Of a stretch of DNA of 64,000 bases, positions 47,818-57,956 are shown in pieces. The stretch's first letter is position 1. Each line of letters opens with the position of its first letter. Both the position numbers and the translations under genes were made by a program. The DNA comes from Rostrohypoxylon terebratum (lineage: Eukaryota > Ascomycota > Sordariomycetes > Xylariales > Hypoxylaceae). Below the pieces are notes generated by a model. The model had not been told where the DNA came from, searched no databases, and saw only the letters and a program-made list of their open reading frames with translations. The stretch covers positions 36,161 through 100,160 of the forward strand of contig MU385961.1 in assembly GCA_022497145.1 (NCBI GenBank), read 5' to 3'.

Positions 47818-48726
47818 TCAGTCCGACGTTATGCTGTCACGAATCGTCGACTTTGCCTTGAGCATTGTAGCGTGACGTCTAGAATGAAACTGCGCATCCT
47901 GTTTATGTAGAGGGTTGTATATCATGTGGCATTCCTTGCACTCAGTGAACCCCTTTTCTGACATCGATAGGCTTAACGTCGTTTGGATTGCGCTTGGTTT
48001 CGGGGTGTTCTTCCTCTTCTGTTTTTTGGCTCCCAACTGTATTTTCCGTCTTGCAGTCGATTGACCGATCGTGTTCGAGCTGGTATCAGATAACACGTCT
48101 GCTGAGCCTCCTGGCGCTGTAGATCCGTCGCGTCCGTCATCCGAGTCTTCGTCTTCTTCTATTACATTGTCTAGGCTAGGCTCCTCCGACGTAGCTCGAG
48201 ATATTATGCGTGTAGTAAGTCTTCGCTTCTTTCGATTACGGTTGGATACTGGAGGGGATGACGGAGGTGTAGTGGCCGGTTTGGTAGGTTCAGAAGTAGG
48301 CTCTGATGAAGCGAGTGAGCTAGTGGGCATAGGTTGTACGATCTTAAAGTAGTTCATGATTGAGCCCTTCTTCGTTGGCTGTGACGGAGGCAGTGTCGGG
48401 GAAGGACAAGAGACGCTAGATTGACGAAGTGGTTCCACGGCCTCATCCTTCGTTTCGGCAATCTCTCTTGTTTTCTCAAAGCATCGTTTCTTCGATACTG
48501 GCTCTGTCACATTAGTCGACGCAGCGCGCTTGCTATAGGTCCGTAGTGGACGCCTATAATAGTTAATTTGAATTCGAGTTGGTTAGAAGAGTGTAAAATA
48601 CTCACGACCGATTGTTTTTTCCTGCAGTTCTATCGTATTATTAGCATGTCTTTATGTATGTAACATCCATGGATGTAAATTGGCTTACCTCGGCTCACTC
48701 TGGTCGTCAAGATTTAACGATCCCAT
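47818..48726 (-). CDS. ESCO-type zinc-finger protein lacking the acetyltransferase domain
   Basis: Three exons on the minus strand, 48726-48689, 48629-48606 (24 nt) and 48553-47818, keep phase and give 265 residues. The N-terminus carries PLRTYSKR, as in Eco1-type proteins. The block KKGSIMNYFKIV (about 82-93) resembles a PCNA-interacting peptide. A Ser/Thr/Pro-rich basic and acidic linker follows. Near the C-terminus lies a C2H2 finger with Cys226, Cys229, His244 and His248 in the pattern CKECHMIY...H...H, the zinc finger that precedes the acetyltransferase domain of Eco1/ESCO. Translation stops 17 residues after the finger. I found no acetyltransferase blocks downstream to about 47400. Stand-alone ESCO-finger proteins are annotated in other fungi, so this may be a real family. 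A nuclear role is likely. Confidence 0.8.
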
Positions 48727-49161
48727 TGTACTTGATGTATGCGATTTCCCAACATCACACTATTAGTTGGATCAATGACTAAGGAAATGAAAGAATATGG
48801 AATTGGATATGTACAGGTTTGTGATGTCCAATAACCAAATTGATTTTTCCCTGGCCACAGTTTTCAAATGCATTGAAGCTTAAAAGTGGAGGACTTGATT
48901 GAAGGGGGAAACGCGTAAATTGATCTAAATGCTTCAGACGCGTCAAAATGCCTTATGACGCGGGGGGTGGTAAATGTGGGTACCTGGTATGATGGCAGGT
49001 GTCGACCAGCTGGTAGAGATTAATTGGCAGCTGCCTACCCAAAGTACTGTTAGCATCAAAATCATGTTAGGCTCAAGCGATAATATAGATAAAGACCGTG
49101 GATCGGAATATTGATAAATAGAGTTTTAGATTTTTGGGGGGGGGGCTGTAATCAAAGTACA
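48727..49161. other. Intergenic region, promoter side of the ESCO-finger gene
   Basis: This stretch holds the promoter of the ESCO-finger gene and the 3' end of the Vma12 gene. It has a 10-G run at 49136-49145, just past the Vma12 stop. The sequence AATGC repeated near 48865-48950 is not convincing as a motif. Confidence 0.5.
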
Positions 49162-50044
49162 TTATGTTGGACCTTTAGTCCTTCTCCGGGGATTCGTTGC
49201 CGGTTCCGCTTCGTCCAGCTTCAGAGGTTCGTCGTAACCTTTCTTATCATGGTCGTCTTCTCCAATGACCCAAGTCTGAACAATTTCCTTAATTTCTTTC
49301 TTCCTGTTTTGGACCTTTTCGCCTTCTGCCATCCTCCATGTGTATGCGGAGTAGACGGCAACTTCTGCGATCGCAACGATGATGCTGCCGCCTAGGCTTA
49401 GGAATAATCTTGCTGGTATGCTCCACCATCTGGCCGCAATCCAGAGCGCTGCGCCAGCGCCAAAAATGCTGAGCAGGAAGTTGATAACCAATGTGACCTG
49501 TTTCTGAATATCTCCATGTTCTATGTCATCTCCTATATCCGAAGCTTTGGTAGGTCGATTGACCTCGGCGAAAGAATGTGCCATAGGAGCATGGGGAAAC
49601 CGTCGTGCGAATGATTCTTTCGGGGGAGCCTTCTTCAGCATGCGTTCGTATGCTCTCTCTTCTTCCTCACGTCGTAATCGAGTCATTAGAGCTTTATACT
49701 CGTCGGTCTATAGACCACGTGGGGTTAGTCAGCGCATACGATACCTGAATAGACGGAGAACGAACCGGCTCTGGTTTGGGAGGTGGGGGTGGTATATAGA
49801 CCGTTGCACCACGAAGAAGTTCCTCCAGCCTTGTTGCATCCACCTTTTCATGCTTCAATCGTTTCCAAATATCGACGATTTGCCCATGGCTTACGGGTTT
49901 TCCAAGCTCGGGATCCTTTAACGATGGTTCGCCGTCACCCTTGAAGTTTGAATTGTTCTCGTTGTCCTGGAGTATATCATCGGTGCACCCTTCCAATATT
50001 TTTATCGCCTCCACTATGGAGGGGGTCATAGTAAGAAGCACCAT
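49162..50044 (-). CDS. vma12: V-ATPase assembly factor Vma12 (ER membrane)
   Basis: Two exons on the minus strand, 50044-49745 and 49707-49162, give 281 residues. The intron is only 37 nt but carries a full set of signals (GTATCG donor, GCTGACTAAC branch, TATAG acceptor), and phase 0 is kept. Conserved features: a proline-rich PPPPPKPEPV before the junction, the TDEYKALMTRLRREEEERAYERML helix (about 101-124), then two membrane segments (about 171-191 and 199-222) and a charged tail with an RRR cluster. Vma12/Vph2 proteins act in the endoplasmic reticulum with Vma21 and Vma22 to assemble the V0 sector of the vacuolar proton pump. The gene is divergent from coq1 with 534 nt between the start codons. 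Confidence 0.9.
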
Positions 50045-50578
50045 GTTTAGTTATGGTGATGAGCATCATTGATGAAGATGGAATTAAGTTGGTGAATTGG
50101 AAGATTGGAAGATTGGAAGGCAGCGACATTGAATTCATAGTTCATAGCCCGAGGGGACTAAGCTTGGGTGGGTCTTACTATTATTATCGGTCGCACTTGT
50201 CTCTCTCTCTGATCTAAGTAGTAAGTATGAAGCTGCATGTACTCAGGTACCATCGACGCTCTTAACACCGATTGACACTAACGCCGAAATTCCCTCGCAA
50301 GCCGGCAAGCCACACATGCATGATTCATTAAGCTACTTCGTAAAACGCCACAATATCCTCCTCGGTCCACTAAACGCCCCACCCTGTCACCATCCATTTA
50401 GTACTAAATTTTTACCTGTAAATCATCGTCGTCCGTGTCAGCACCCAACCGATCGCATTCCGATTTCAAGCTTCAACACAATTGATATCGTAACGCCAAT
50501 GCTTCGACCACCTACTTGACCACACGGTTAATTCAATTGGACCCCTGGAGTAACTTCTAGGCTAGGAAACCCGCTGCT
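50045..50578. promoter_or_regulatory. Bidirectional promoter region between vma12 and coq1
   Basis: This 534-nt space separates two divergent ATGs. It contains GGAAGATTGGAAG direct repeats just upstream of vma12 (50093-50120), a CT-rich tract (50200-50213) and a C-rich region toward coq1. The arrangement suits shared regulation of two housekeeping genes; no binding site is proven. Confidence 0.5.
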
Positions 50579-51991
50579 ATGCAGCTCCGGATAGGAGCTT
50601 CCGGGCTCCTAAAAGCCCGCGCAGCCGGAGTCCGACATTCGCTTTTCTCACCCTGCTCAGATTGTCGAAGAGCAACAAGTTTAGATCTCAGAATACGGAT
50701 ATCAAAATCGTTATATCATAATACTCCCAAAAGATCTTCAGCATGGGCGGCGGCTGTGTCTGTTGCCTCCAATATGGTCTCGAACGCCGTTTCTCGAGCC
50801 ACTAAGTCTGAATTACCTATCGATCCACTACGCATCGTCGCCAAGGAGATGAAACATTTGACAGGAAATATTCGTCAACTTCTCGGGTCGGGGCATCCTT
50901 CTCTAGATCGGGTAGCAAAATATTACACACAGGCCGAGGGAAAACATGTACGGCCGTTAATAGTTCTGCTGATGTCCAGAGCTACCTCGTTATGTCCTAA
51001 AGCTCCGGAATCCCCACCGTCGCAGACATTGTCTACGATAGACTCGCCAATCTCCCCACTCAGCGTCCTAGCAGACGTAAATCCTTCCTCTCCTCATGCC
51101 GAATACTCCTCACAACCCGAGTATGCCGAAAACGACGTACTTCCATCCCAGCGCCGACTAGCCGAGATCACGGAGTTAATTCATACTGCTTCCCTTCTCC
51201 ACGATGATGTCATAGACCATTCAGTCTCTCGACGGGGCTCGCCGTCTGCGAATTATGAATTTGGTAACAAGATGGCTGTTCTCGCTGGTGACTTTCTACT
51301 AGGTAGAGCTTCCGTCGCACTTGCGCGATTACGGAACGCGGAGGTAGTTGAGCTAGTAGCGACAGTGATAGCGAATTTAGTTGAGGGTGAATTTATGCAA
51401 TTGAAAAATACTGCGAAGGACGAAAAAAATCCCAAGTGGTCGGAGGACATATTCACTTACTATTTACAGAAGACTTATCTCAAGACAGCCAGCCTAATAT
51501 CAAAATCGTGTCGCGCGGCGGCGCTTCTTGGCAGAGCTGACCTGAACACTGTCGATGCTGCCTATTCTTACGGCAGGAATCTGGGCTTAGCGTTCCAGTT
51601 AGTGGATGATATGTTGGATTATACCAAATCAGGGGCGGATTTAGGAAAACCGTCTGGAGCAGATTTACAGTTAGGTCTTGCGACCGCACCTTTACTGTTT
51701 GCGTGGAAGACGACACCGGAGTTGGGAACTTTAGTGGGGAGGAAATTTGAGGGAGAAGGCGACGTGCAGAGAGTAAGTTTTACAATAGCTGTCCCTTAAT
51801 ATGAACGGCTCACTAACCTTTTCTCATAGGCTCGCGCTTTAGTATACCAGAGCGATGGCATCGAGCAGACGAGGGCTCTAGCAGAGGAGTACTCTCAAAA
51901 AGCCATCGAATCGCTTAGCGCATTCCCGGCTAGCGAAGCAAAAGACGGCTTGATAGAGATGGCGATCAAAACACTTAAACGTCAGAAATAA
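50579..51991 (+). CDS. coq1: Mitochondrial all-trans polyprenyl diphosphate synthase (Coq1)
   Basis: Two exons, 50579-51772 and 51830-51991, give 451 residues with phase 0 at a 57-nt intron. The first 60 residues are Arg/Ser-rich without acids, as expected for a mitochondrial presequence. Motifs: GKHVRP (121-126), the first aspartate-rich motif LLHDDVIDHS (DDxxD at 209-213) and the second QLVDDMLDY (343-347). Between residues 137 and 190 lies a Ser/Pro-rich insertion typical of fungal orthologues. The enzyme elongates isopentenyl units on an allylic primer to make the side chain of ubiquinone, at the inner mitochondrial membrane. Chain length cannot be read with certainty; filamentous ascomycetes usually make ubiquinone-10. 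Confidence 0.94.
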
Positions 51992-52619
51992 TAATATCTT
52001 AGACTTGTATTACCACTTCAAGATTCATACGCAGGCGTTAGAACATCGCACATAGCGTTGAGGGAACTTGTTCTACACGTGTGACGAGGCACGACAGCAT
52101 ACGACGACCCAACCCGGTTGTATCAAAATGTACAATTATGAATTGCATATTAGAAAAGACCACCAAACTCAAATAAGAGCATTAAGAAGGCATTTTTGGA
52201 GCCAATTCTCATCATAGCTCTCATGGCCCTTCCCTAGCCCACTTCCTCATTTGGATATCGGCAATCTCGCGCCTGGTGGACCCTGTCAGCGATCTCAAGT
52301 CTTTGGGTATTGAGAGCTGATTGGGCGCGGACAAGGGGTAGAACCAGCGATTACTTCAATCTCACGCACATGCTTTCACAATATGAGGGCATTTATGCTT
52401 AAAATACCTACTTTATAAAACATGTTCTCCCGTGGAATCCACGTTGAGCGGGGTGACGGAATAGTGAGCTTCGGATCAATTACGCAACGAATTTGTGCCC
52501 ATTCAACAGCATCGACACTACTCATAAAATCCTCCAACGTGTGTTTCTTATGTTTCTTAGACATTAATGATAAACCAAGCTAGCACATCTCATCCGGCTC
52601 TGTTGGTCAAAGCGAGAAG
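51992..52619. other. Convergent intergenic region
   Basis: The 3' flanks of coq1 and of the transporter gene meet here. A 62-codon minus-strand frame (52376-52564) has no domain and is probably chance. Confidence 0.5.
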
Positions 52620-55274
52620 CTAGGTAGCGAAACGGAAATCAAGCCTATCAAGAGGATTAGCAACCGCGCCTTCAAGTTCGAAGACGAAAGAAACTCACCG
52701 TTTGTTACCCTCGTCGGTCGTGGTCTTTCGATACTCTTCCTGCTCTTCTGGGGTCATAGCATCCCACTTTTTCGCCTTTGAGGCGTTCCTCCATCGATAA
52801 TAGAAGTATGTACCGGGGTATTGTATGACCTAACAGACTTGAGCCCCTGTTTACACAAAAATCGAGAGAGGGGATGTTACTTACACACATCCAAATGCAG
52901 ATCACTAGCAAACCCTTGTTCGCCTTGAAATATCGCGGAGAATCGGTGGATTGATAGACTAGGTACGAAACTTAGCATATGTCCTCTGGAAGTTTAAGGG
53001 GGCGAGTACTCACTGTTTGCCCCTATCATTCCACTGACCTGCACCCACATGTTATAGATGCTAGAATGTTTAGCACGCTACTACGCAACAGGGGGGCGGG
53101 AGCTAGACATACGCAGCAGAAACTGTTCTGTTCTGGACCGATCCCGCGTTTCTACTTGTCCAAGCAACTTGTATAGGATGAGTGCTAGACTTTGTCAGTG
53201 TGACAATTTCGCATCTAGAATTCGATACCTACTATGGGAACGATAGCAAGACCGTTGCAATCGCGAAGTACACCCAGGGACCGATCGGATCCGGTAAAGC
53301 TATCAGCGCAACGAAGCAAGGTAGTTGCCAGAAGTCCTCTGCCATCGACACGAAACTCCTGTTATCTATCAACTCGCTCAGTGCTGTGATGAGTAACATC
53401 GTGATGCTAGAACCAATGATATATGGAATCGAAAGTAGATTGGTGTGGATGACGCTGAATCCTAAGCGCCGGAAGGAAATCGTCAAATATTGGCTAACAG
53501 GGTACTTCGGCAGACCGAATAATAGCCCCAGCGCATATAAAGGCCACATGTCGTAGTCTTTCGAGCATTTCCAGATCTGTTTGACTGAAAGACCTTGTCT
53601 GTTGAACATTCCTCCCTTCTGGGGATCGTCTCGAATGACTGAGAATAATTAGAGCCGGCTTCTTCGTGGGTCTATCCTAGGCAACTGACCTGAGTTTACA
53701 ATAATCTTCTGTTCTCTCTCCGTGAAATACCCCTTAGGGTTCCACCAACTCTTCGTCTTTGCCGGACATTGAGGCATGAGGAAGAAGGATAACACGCCAA
53801 TCAGGACTACTTAGTTGTCAGAATATTCGATAAAAGAGCTTCCATGCCTTCTTACATGTAAAAGCGCCCCTGCCGATGTTAGCGCAATCTTTCGAGACTG
53901 TTCATGAAGATTTCGACTTACTCGATGAGGAACAACCATCTCCAACCTTCATAGCCCCGGATACCTCGCATTGATAGTAGACCGACAGCACTAAAGCCAA
54001 CCCCAATGTCGACTATTCAACCGCGTTAGAAAAGTTTTTAGAGCTCCTGACAGAGATCTTACCTATTTGCGAAGACATCCAGTACCATGCCAACCTGATT
54101 GGAAGCTGGAAAGATGAGTATAGGAGTATCGATCATGAAGAGGTCACAACTCACCCTTGTGCCAGTGTAAAAGTAACTGAGGTACAGAATTGTATCTCTA
54201 TCGCCAAGTCAGCAATGGTTTACTTGGCAATAGGCCACGAAGACTTACGGGATGAATCCACCTTGGAACGTTGCACTAAACAAACAGTCAGCTAGGACTT
54301 CGATACCCTCACAATAATCAAACCCACATGAGATATCTGGTTGCCAGGAAAGAGGCTCGGCCCTTAAGGAAGAACTGCAGAGCAGAGGTTATACTGAAGA
54401 GGCAAATTTGGATCGGAATCCATAGATCCGGGCCGATACTAAGGGATATCAGCTTCAACACCCCGAGGATATTTCCGGGATTCTACAAACCGTTTGGATA
54501 TTAACTGAGACGGAAGTTCAGCGACCAGGAAGCCAACTCGAGCGATCGTTTGTCCGGTATTCTGGGATTATTAATGTTTAAATTCTGTGTAGTGCTGTAC
54601 TCAGGGGCTGGCTTACGTAATCCGCTTGGGTGAGACCCAAGTCGCCGAGCATGTTATCTGAAACAGCGTTGGATATATTCCCTCTGTCGATGTTTAGAGC
54701 CGAGAACATGACGCAGACCCAGACCTAGGTAAGTAATCAGTTTTACTTCTCATCTAAGAACCATTTAAGATATGAGTTGTATATCAGTTAGGTTAGGCAT
54801 AAGTACTACTCACCATGATCTTCCAGTCAACTCTACGTCGCACCGCCCTCTCTTCCCTCCATGTCCAGCGGAACTTCGGGTCAAAAGCAGACCAGTTCTC
54901 CCATTGCGGGTGGATGTAGAGTTCCTTGTACTCTTCCACATTTTCAGAGTCCCAGATACTCGGTTGAGTGGCAATCTAAACCATGTCAGCCATCAACCCT
55001 ATACGATGTATTGACGGAAGGTATGGTGTACAGCATCAAGGTCAAAGCCTTCGTTCTTAGGACCCTTTCGAATTCTCAAGAAGCGCAGCACAGCATCACC
55101 TAAAGCTCCTTCTACCCGTTGAGGTTCCTGAGTCGCTAAGGCTGGTGCCAGAGGAGGATTTACTTCGATAGTGCGCTTATCTTCAATTTCTCCTTGGGAC
55201 TCCCTACTGCCATGATCAGACGCTCTGGTAGAGCCACCAGAAGAGGGCGCAATAGTTGGTTTTTGAGAAGACAT
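52620..55274 (-). CDS. Allantoate-permease-type MFS transporter (ACS/Dal5 family), 17 exons
   Basis: Minus-strand exons: 55274-55032, 54975-54814, 54724-54617, 54561-54491, 54438-54328, 54275-54249, 54197-54155, 54105-54063, 54012-53922, 53869-53856, 53806-53690, 53638-53233, 53184-53113, 53060-53014, 52958-52885, 52829-52699 and 52644-52620. All phases agree and give 594 residues. Recognisable blocks: DLDAIATQPSIWD, KFRWTWREERAVRRRVDWKIM, FSALNIDRGNISNA, DNMLGDLGLTQADYNTGQTI, FLVAELPSQLISKRIGPD, FLATRYLIATFQGGFIPDT, YEGWRWLFLIEG, KGYFTEREQKIIVNSVIRDDP, and a tail WDAMTPEEQEEYRKTT...GNKRLDFRF. The exon at 53869-53856 is only 14 nt. Members carry allantoate, ureidosuccinate, nicotinate or related anions with protons at the plasma membrane. 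The substrate here is unknown. ATG 55274 is the first in-frame ATG. Confidence 0.9.
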
Positions 55275-55979
55275 CTCGTCTCTACTCAGAAACAAAGATA
55301 ATTAGACCACCAAAACCTCACTCATATGGCTAATTAAATGAGTTAGCGATTATATGACGCTGCAGATGCGCAAGTCTAGAAGACCACTAGAACATACAGA
55401 ATTCATTTATTCTGCATGGAAACATAGAAAGCATTTCCTATATTTCCCATCCCCTGCATCTGGGTCTACAATATGCCCCACCGTAGCGATGGCGACCTCG
55501 TGTGCACTTAGGTAATAGGCTAGCACCTGGAACAGGCATTCCGGGGAGATCAATGGCGTTGAAAAAAGTGCCGAACCTCTCACGCAATCGGCGTTGGCGG
55601 TCGCGTCATTGCCTCAACGTGCCATCGTAGGTCCAACACCAATGTCGTGCTTCCTATTAAACTGGATATGTCGACTTTCCGAACTTGGCTCTAAGGTATG
55701 TTTCGGGGGTTATTCGCTTTTGGGCTACGCTAATTGATTTCCTCGTAACAATCTGGATATTCATCATTTGTTGCATTACAAATAGTCATGATATAATGGG
55801 TCCTTATAACTGCTCAACATACTAATAGCCCCGACCGACGCCAACCGCATCCTGTACACCGAACTGGGTATCAAATCACCGTCGTCTAGAAGCGGCAGCG
55901 CATTGTTCCTCGGAACTCTCAGCCGCGCGTCATATAACATAAAAGCTACTATGTATATATATTCCTCGCATACACTTGG
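55275..55979. other. Intergenic region
   Basis: Contains the promoter side of the transporter gene and the 3' flank of the next minus-strand gene. No gene or notable repeat is seen. Confidence 0.5.
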
Positions 55980-56619
55980 CTACCAATCCACAGGAAATTC
56001 TCCGTCTTCATCCATGGCAACCCAAGGTGGGTCTTGTCGCGGATGCACTTTGCGGAACTCAGACGCCTCGAGCACCTCGAACGTTCTCGGATGCTCGTCC
56101 TCTTCCAACGCGTTGGCCTCGAATTCGAAATTATCCTCGTAGTCAAACCCGCGGGCGAGGCAGAACTCCAGGACGTCGGCTCGTCTATCTAGCAAAGCTC
56201 GCGTGGCTAGGAGCTGCCGGATCTGTCTAACGTGTTTTTCATCTAGCTTGTCATGCTGCGCGATGACATCTTCTAAGGTACCGGTATGGTAGGCCTTGAA
56301 GACAAGCTCGAAAGGAGTCGTATCTGCAACGTAATCTTAGATACCCGAGATCTGCTGTGGGGTCTGAGAATATTGGGTACGACCTACCGTCAACATGCTC
56401 CATTGTCTTAGCTAATCCCTGAACAAGGTCCGCGAACAGATCTCGTCTGTTCAGTCGTATGTCCGACCCAGTACAATTTTCGATATTGTCTTCGTGGGTC
56501 TTCCCAGTTAAATGGTCAAAGATGTAATGATAATATTCGTCATTACTAATTTCGCCATGCTCTTTCGCGGTGATGGCCTCGAAGAAGCACAGTGATTTTT
56601 CAGGCGACGAAGTAGCCAT
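55980..56619 (-). CDS. Hypothetical acidic protein, possibly ankyrin-derived
   Basis: Two exons on the minus strand, 56619-56388 and 56323-55980, joined over a 64-nt intron (GTAGGT...GCAG), encode 191 residues with consistent phase. The N-terminal part reads like a helical, acidic soluble domain (FFEAITAKEHGEISNDEYYHYIFDHLTG without low complexity). After the junction DTTPFELVFKAYHTGTLEDVI and RALLDRRADVLEFCLARGFDYED resemble degenerate ankyrin helices. The C-terminal 40 residues are Asp/Glu-rich and end GEFPVDW. No signal peptide or membrane segment. I do not recognise a named family; intracellular location is likely. Confidence 0.75.
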
Positions 56620-57290
56620 GTTGAAGTCTTCGAAGGCTGGATGCTGTCGACGCGACGAGTGTACTTGAAGATGATTGGCTTAGATGATCAAATCTGACCC
56701 TTGAATTTTTAATTCAGGAGATTTTTTTTGTATGACCTGAAGTGTCTTCTTCGTCAATTTCTGGCCCTAATATACAAATTTTGTGATTGAGGGAGCGGCA
56801 GTAGTAGGGTAGAAAGTACCCAATGAGGCGCATGGCGTTGCTGCCTTTTGATCATCTAAGCCACGATACGTGTCGAAGGAGATAGTGCTCTGCCTCAATC
56901 AAATAAAAGCAGCTTCCCAAACCACACCTAGTAAGTTCACACTTCATAGCCATTTGAAAATGATCCAAAGGGGGTTCTCGGATGGATATGATGACTAATC
57001 GGAAGACTTATCACACGGGCCACACTAGTGCGGACGCCCCACATATGAGCTCTTAACATGTCCTAACCATGCCGAGCCTGCGAGTCCGACATAAAATCCC
57101 TTCACCATTTCACATGTCACAACGGACCTTGTCATGGACTCATGTTAGGTTTTACGGACTTATATTTGCGAATAGCTTCCTCCTTCTCTGTTCAAACTGA
57201 CCAAGTTTCTTTATCTAACCCCCCCCCCCCCCCCAAAAGCAGGCACCAAAGCAGAAATTTCATGGACTTTATAGTAGGTAGGTTACATTG
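56620..57290. other. Intergenic region with a 16-C homopolymer
   Basis: No gene is seen. C16 at 57219-57234 sits about 60 nt past the stop codon side of the protease gene. The rest is mixed AT-rich sequence. Confidence 0.5.
57219..57234 (+). repeat. C16 homopolymer
   Basis: Sixteen consecutive C bases in noncoding sequence. Such runs are often miscounted in assemblies. Confidence 0.9.
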
Positions 57291-57956
57291 CTATACCTGC
57301 CGATTCTTTGGATAAGCATACCGCAGATACAGCTTGTCAATCGCCGAGAGATTGATGTTCCGGGTAGCGGCGAAACCATCGCGAGTCCATGATCGTTGGA
57401 TCTCGTACATCATTATCGAGCGAACAACGAATGGAGAAGCGGTGACTTCGTCAGTGCTGTATTGCCTTAGTATGTTCTGCCAAATCTCATCATCGCTCAA
57501 GCCGAATTCTGATCGGACGTCTTTGAGCACTTCCTCGGCACGCCACTGGATGTTGGCATGGGGCGACTGGTGTTCGTGTTCGAAGCCCAGAAAGTGCATC
57601 AACTCATGCATGATGAGAGACTTGTCCTCATCCCAGTTTTGGAACCCTGGAGAGAGATGCATTGTAGCCTCGTCCATTGGATGATTTAAGGCCTCCGTCC
57701 CGACTTGGGACTCCCATAGCCCTAGGTACTCAAAGTGGAACTTAATACGAAGTTCAGCGGTTCGGCCATTAGGGGGGGAATTGAAGCGGAACTGAACACC
57801 GACATGTTCCTGGATTCCCTGCAAAGTTTCCATGAATACAGCGTGGGCTTGTTCTGTCCCATTCAAGAACTTGACATAGATGTGGCTATGCCAAAGCGAC
57901 TGGCGACGATATATTGCACGCCTGGCACCAGGGGTTGCCTTTTGGTGGTTCTCCAT
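57291..57956 (-). CDS. Metzincin-type zinc metalloprotease (astacin/serralysin-like)
   Basis: A single-exon frame of 221 residues. The zinc site HELMHFLGFEHE (117-128) has the full HExxHxxGxxH pattern followed by Glu, as in astacins. A Met-turn SIMMYEI lies at 180-186, with the tyrosine that in astacins acts as a fifth zinc ligand. Upstream, LRIKFHFEYLGLWESQVGTEAL and MHLSPGFQNW match the strand and edge pattern of metzincins. It lacks a recognisable signal peptide or propeptide; the first 25 residues are polar and basic. It may act inside the cell, be secreted unconventionally, or have an unseen upstream exon. The substrate is unknown. Confidence 0.85.
   Translation of the reverse strand: MENHQKATPGARRAIYRRQSLWHSHIYVKFLNGTEQAHAVFMETLQGIQEHVGVQFRFNSPPNGRTAELRIKFHFEYLGLWESQVGTEALNHPMDEATMHLSPGFQNWDEDKSLIMHELMHFLGFEHEHQSPHANIQWRAEEVLKDVRSEFGLSDDEIWQNILRQYSTDEVTASPFVVRSIMMYEIQRSWTRDGFAATRNINLSAIDKLYLRYAYPKNRQV

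Noticed and set aside
47416..47910. 164-codon plus-strand frame overlapping the 3' end of the ESCO-finger gene
   Set aside because: No domain; it overlaps the well-supported zinc-finger exon on the other strand and has the composition of an antisense shadow.
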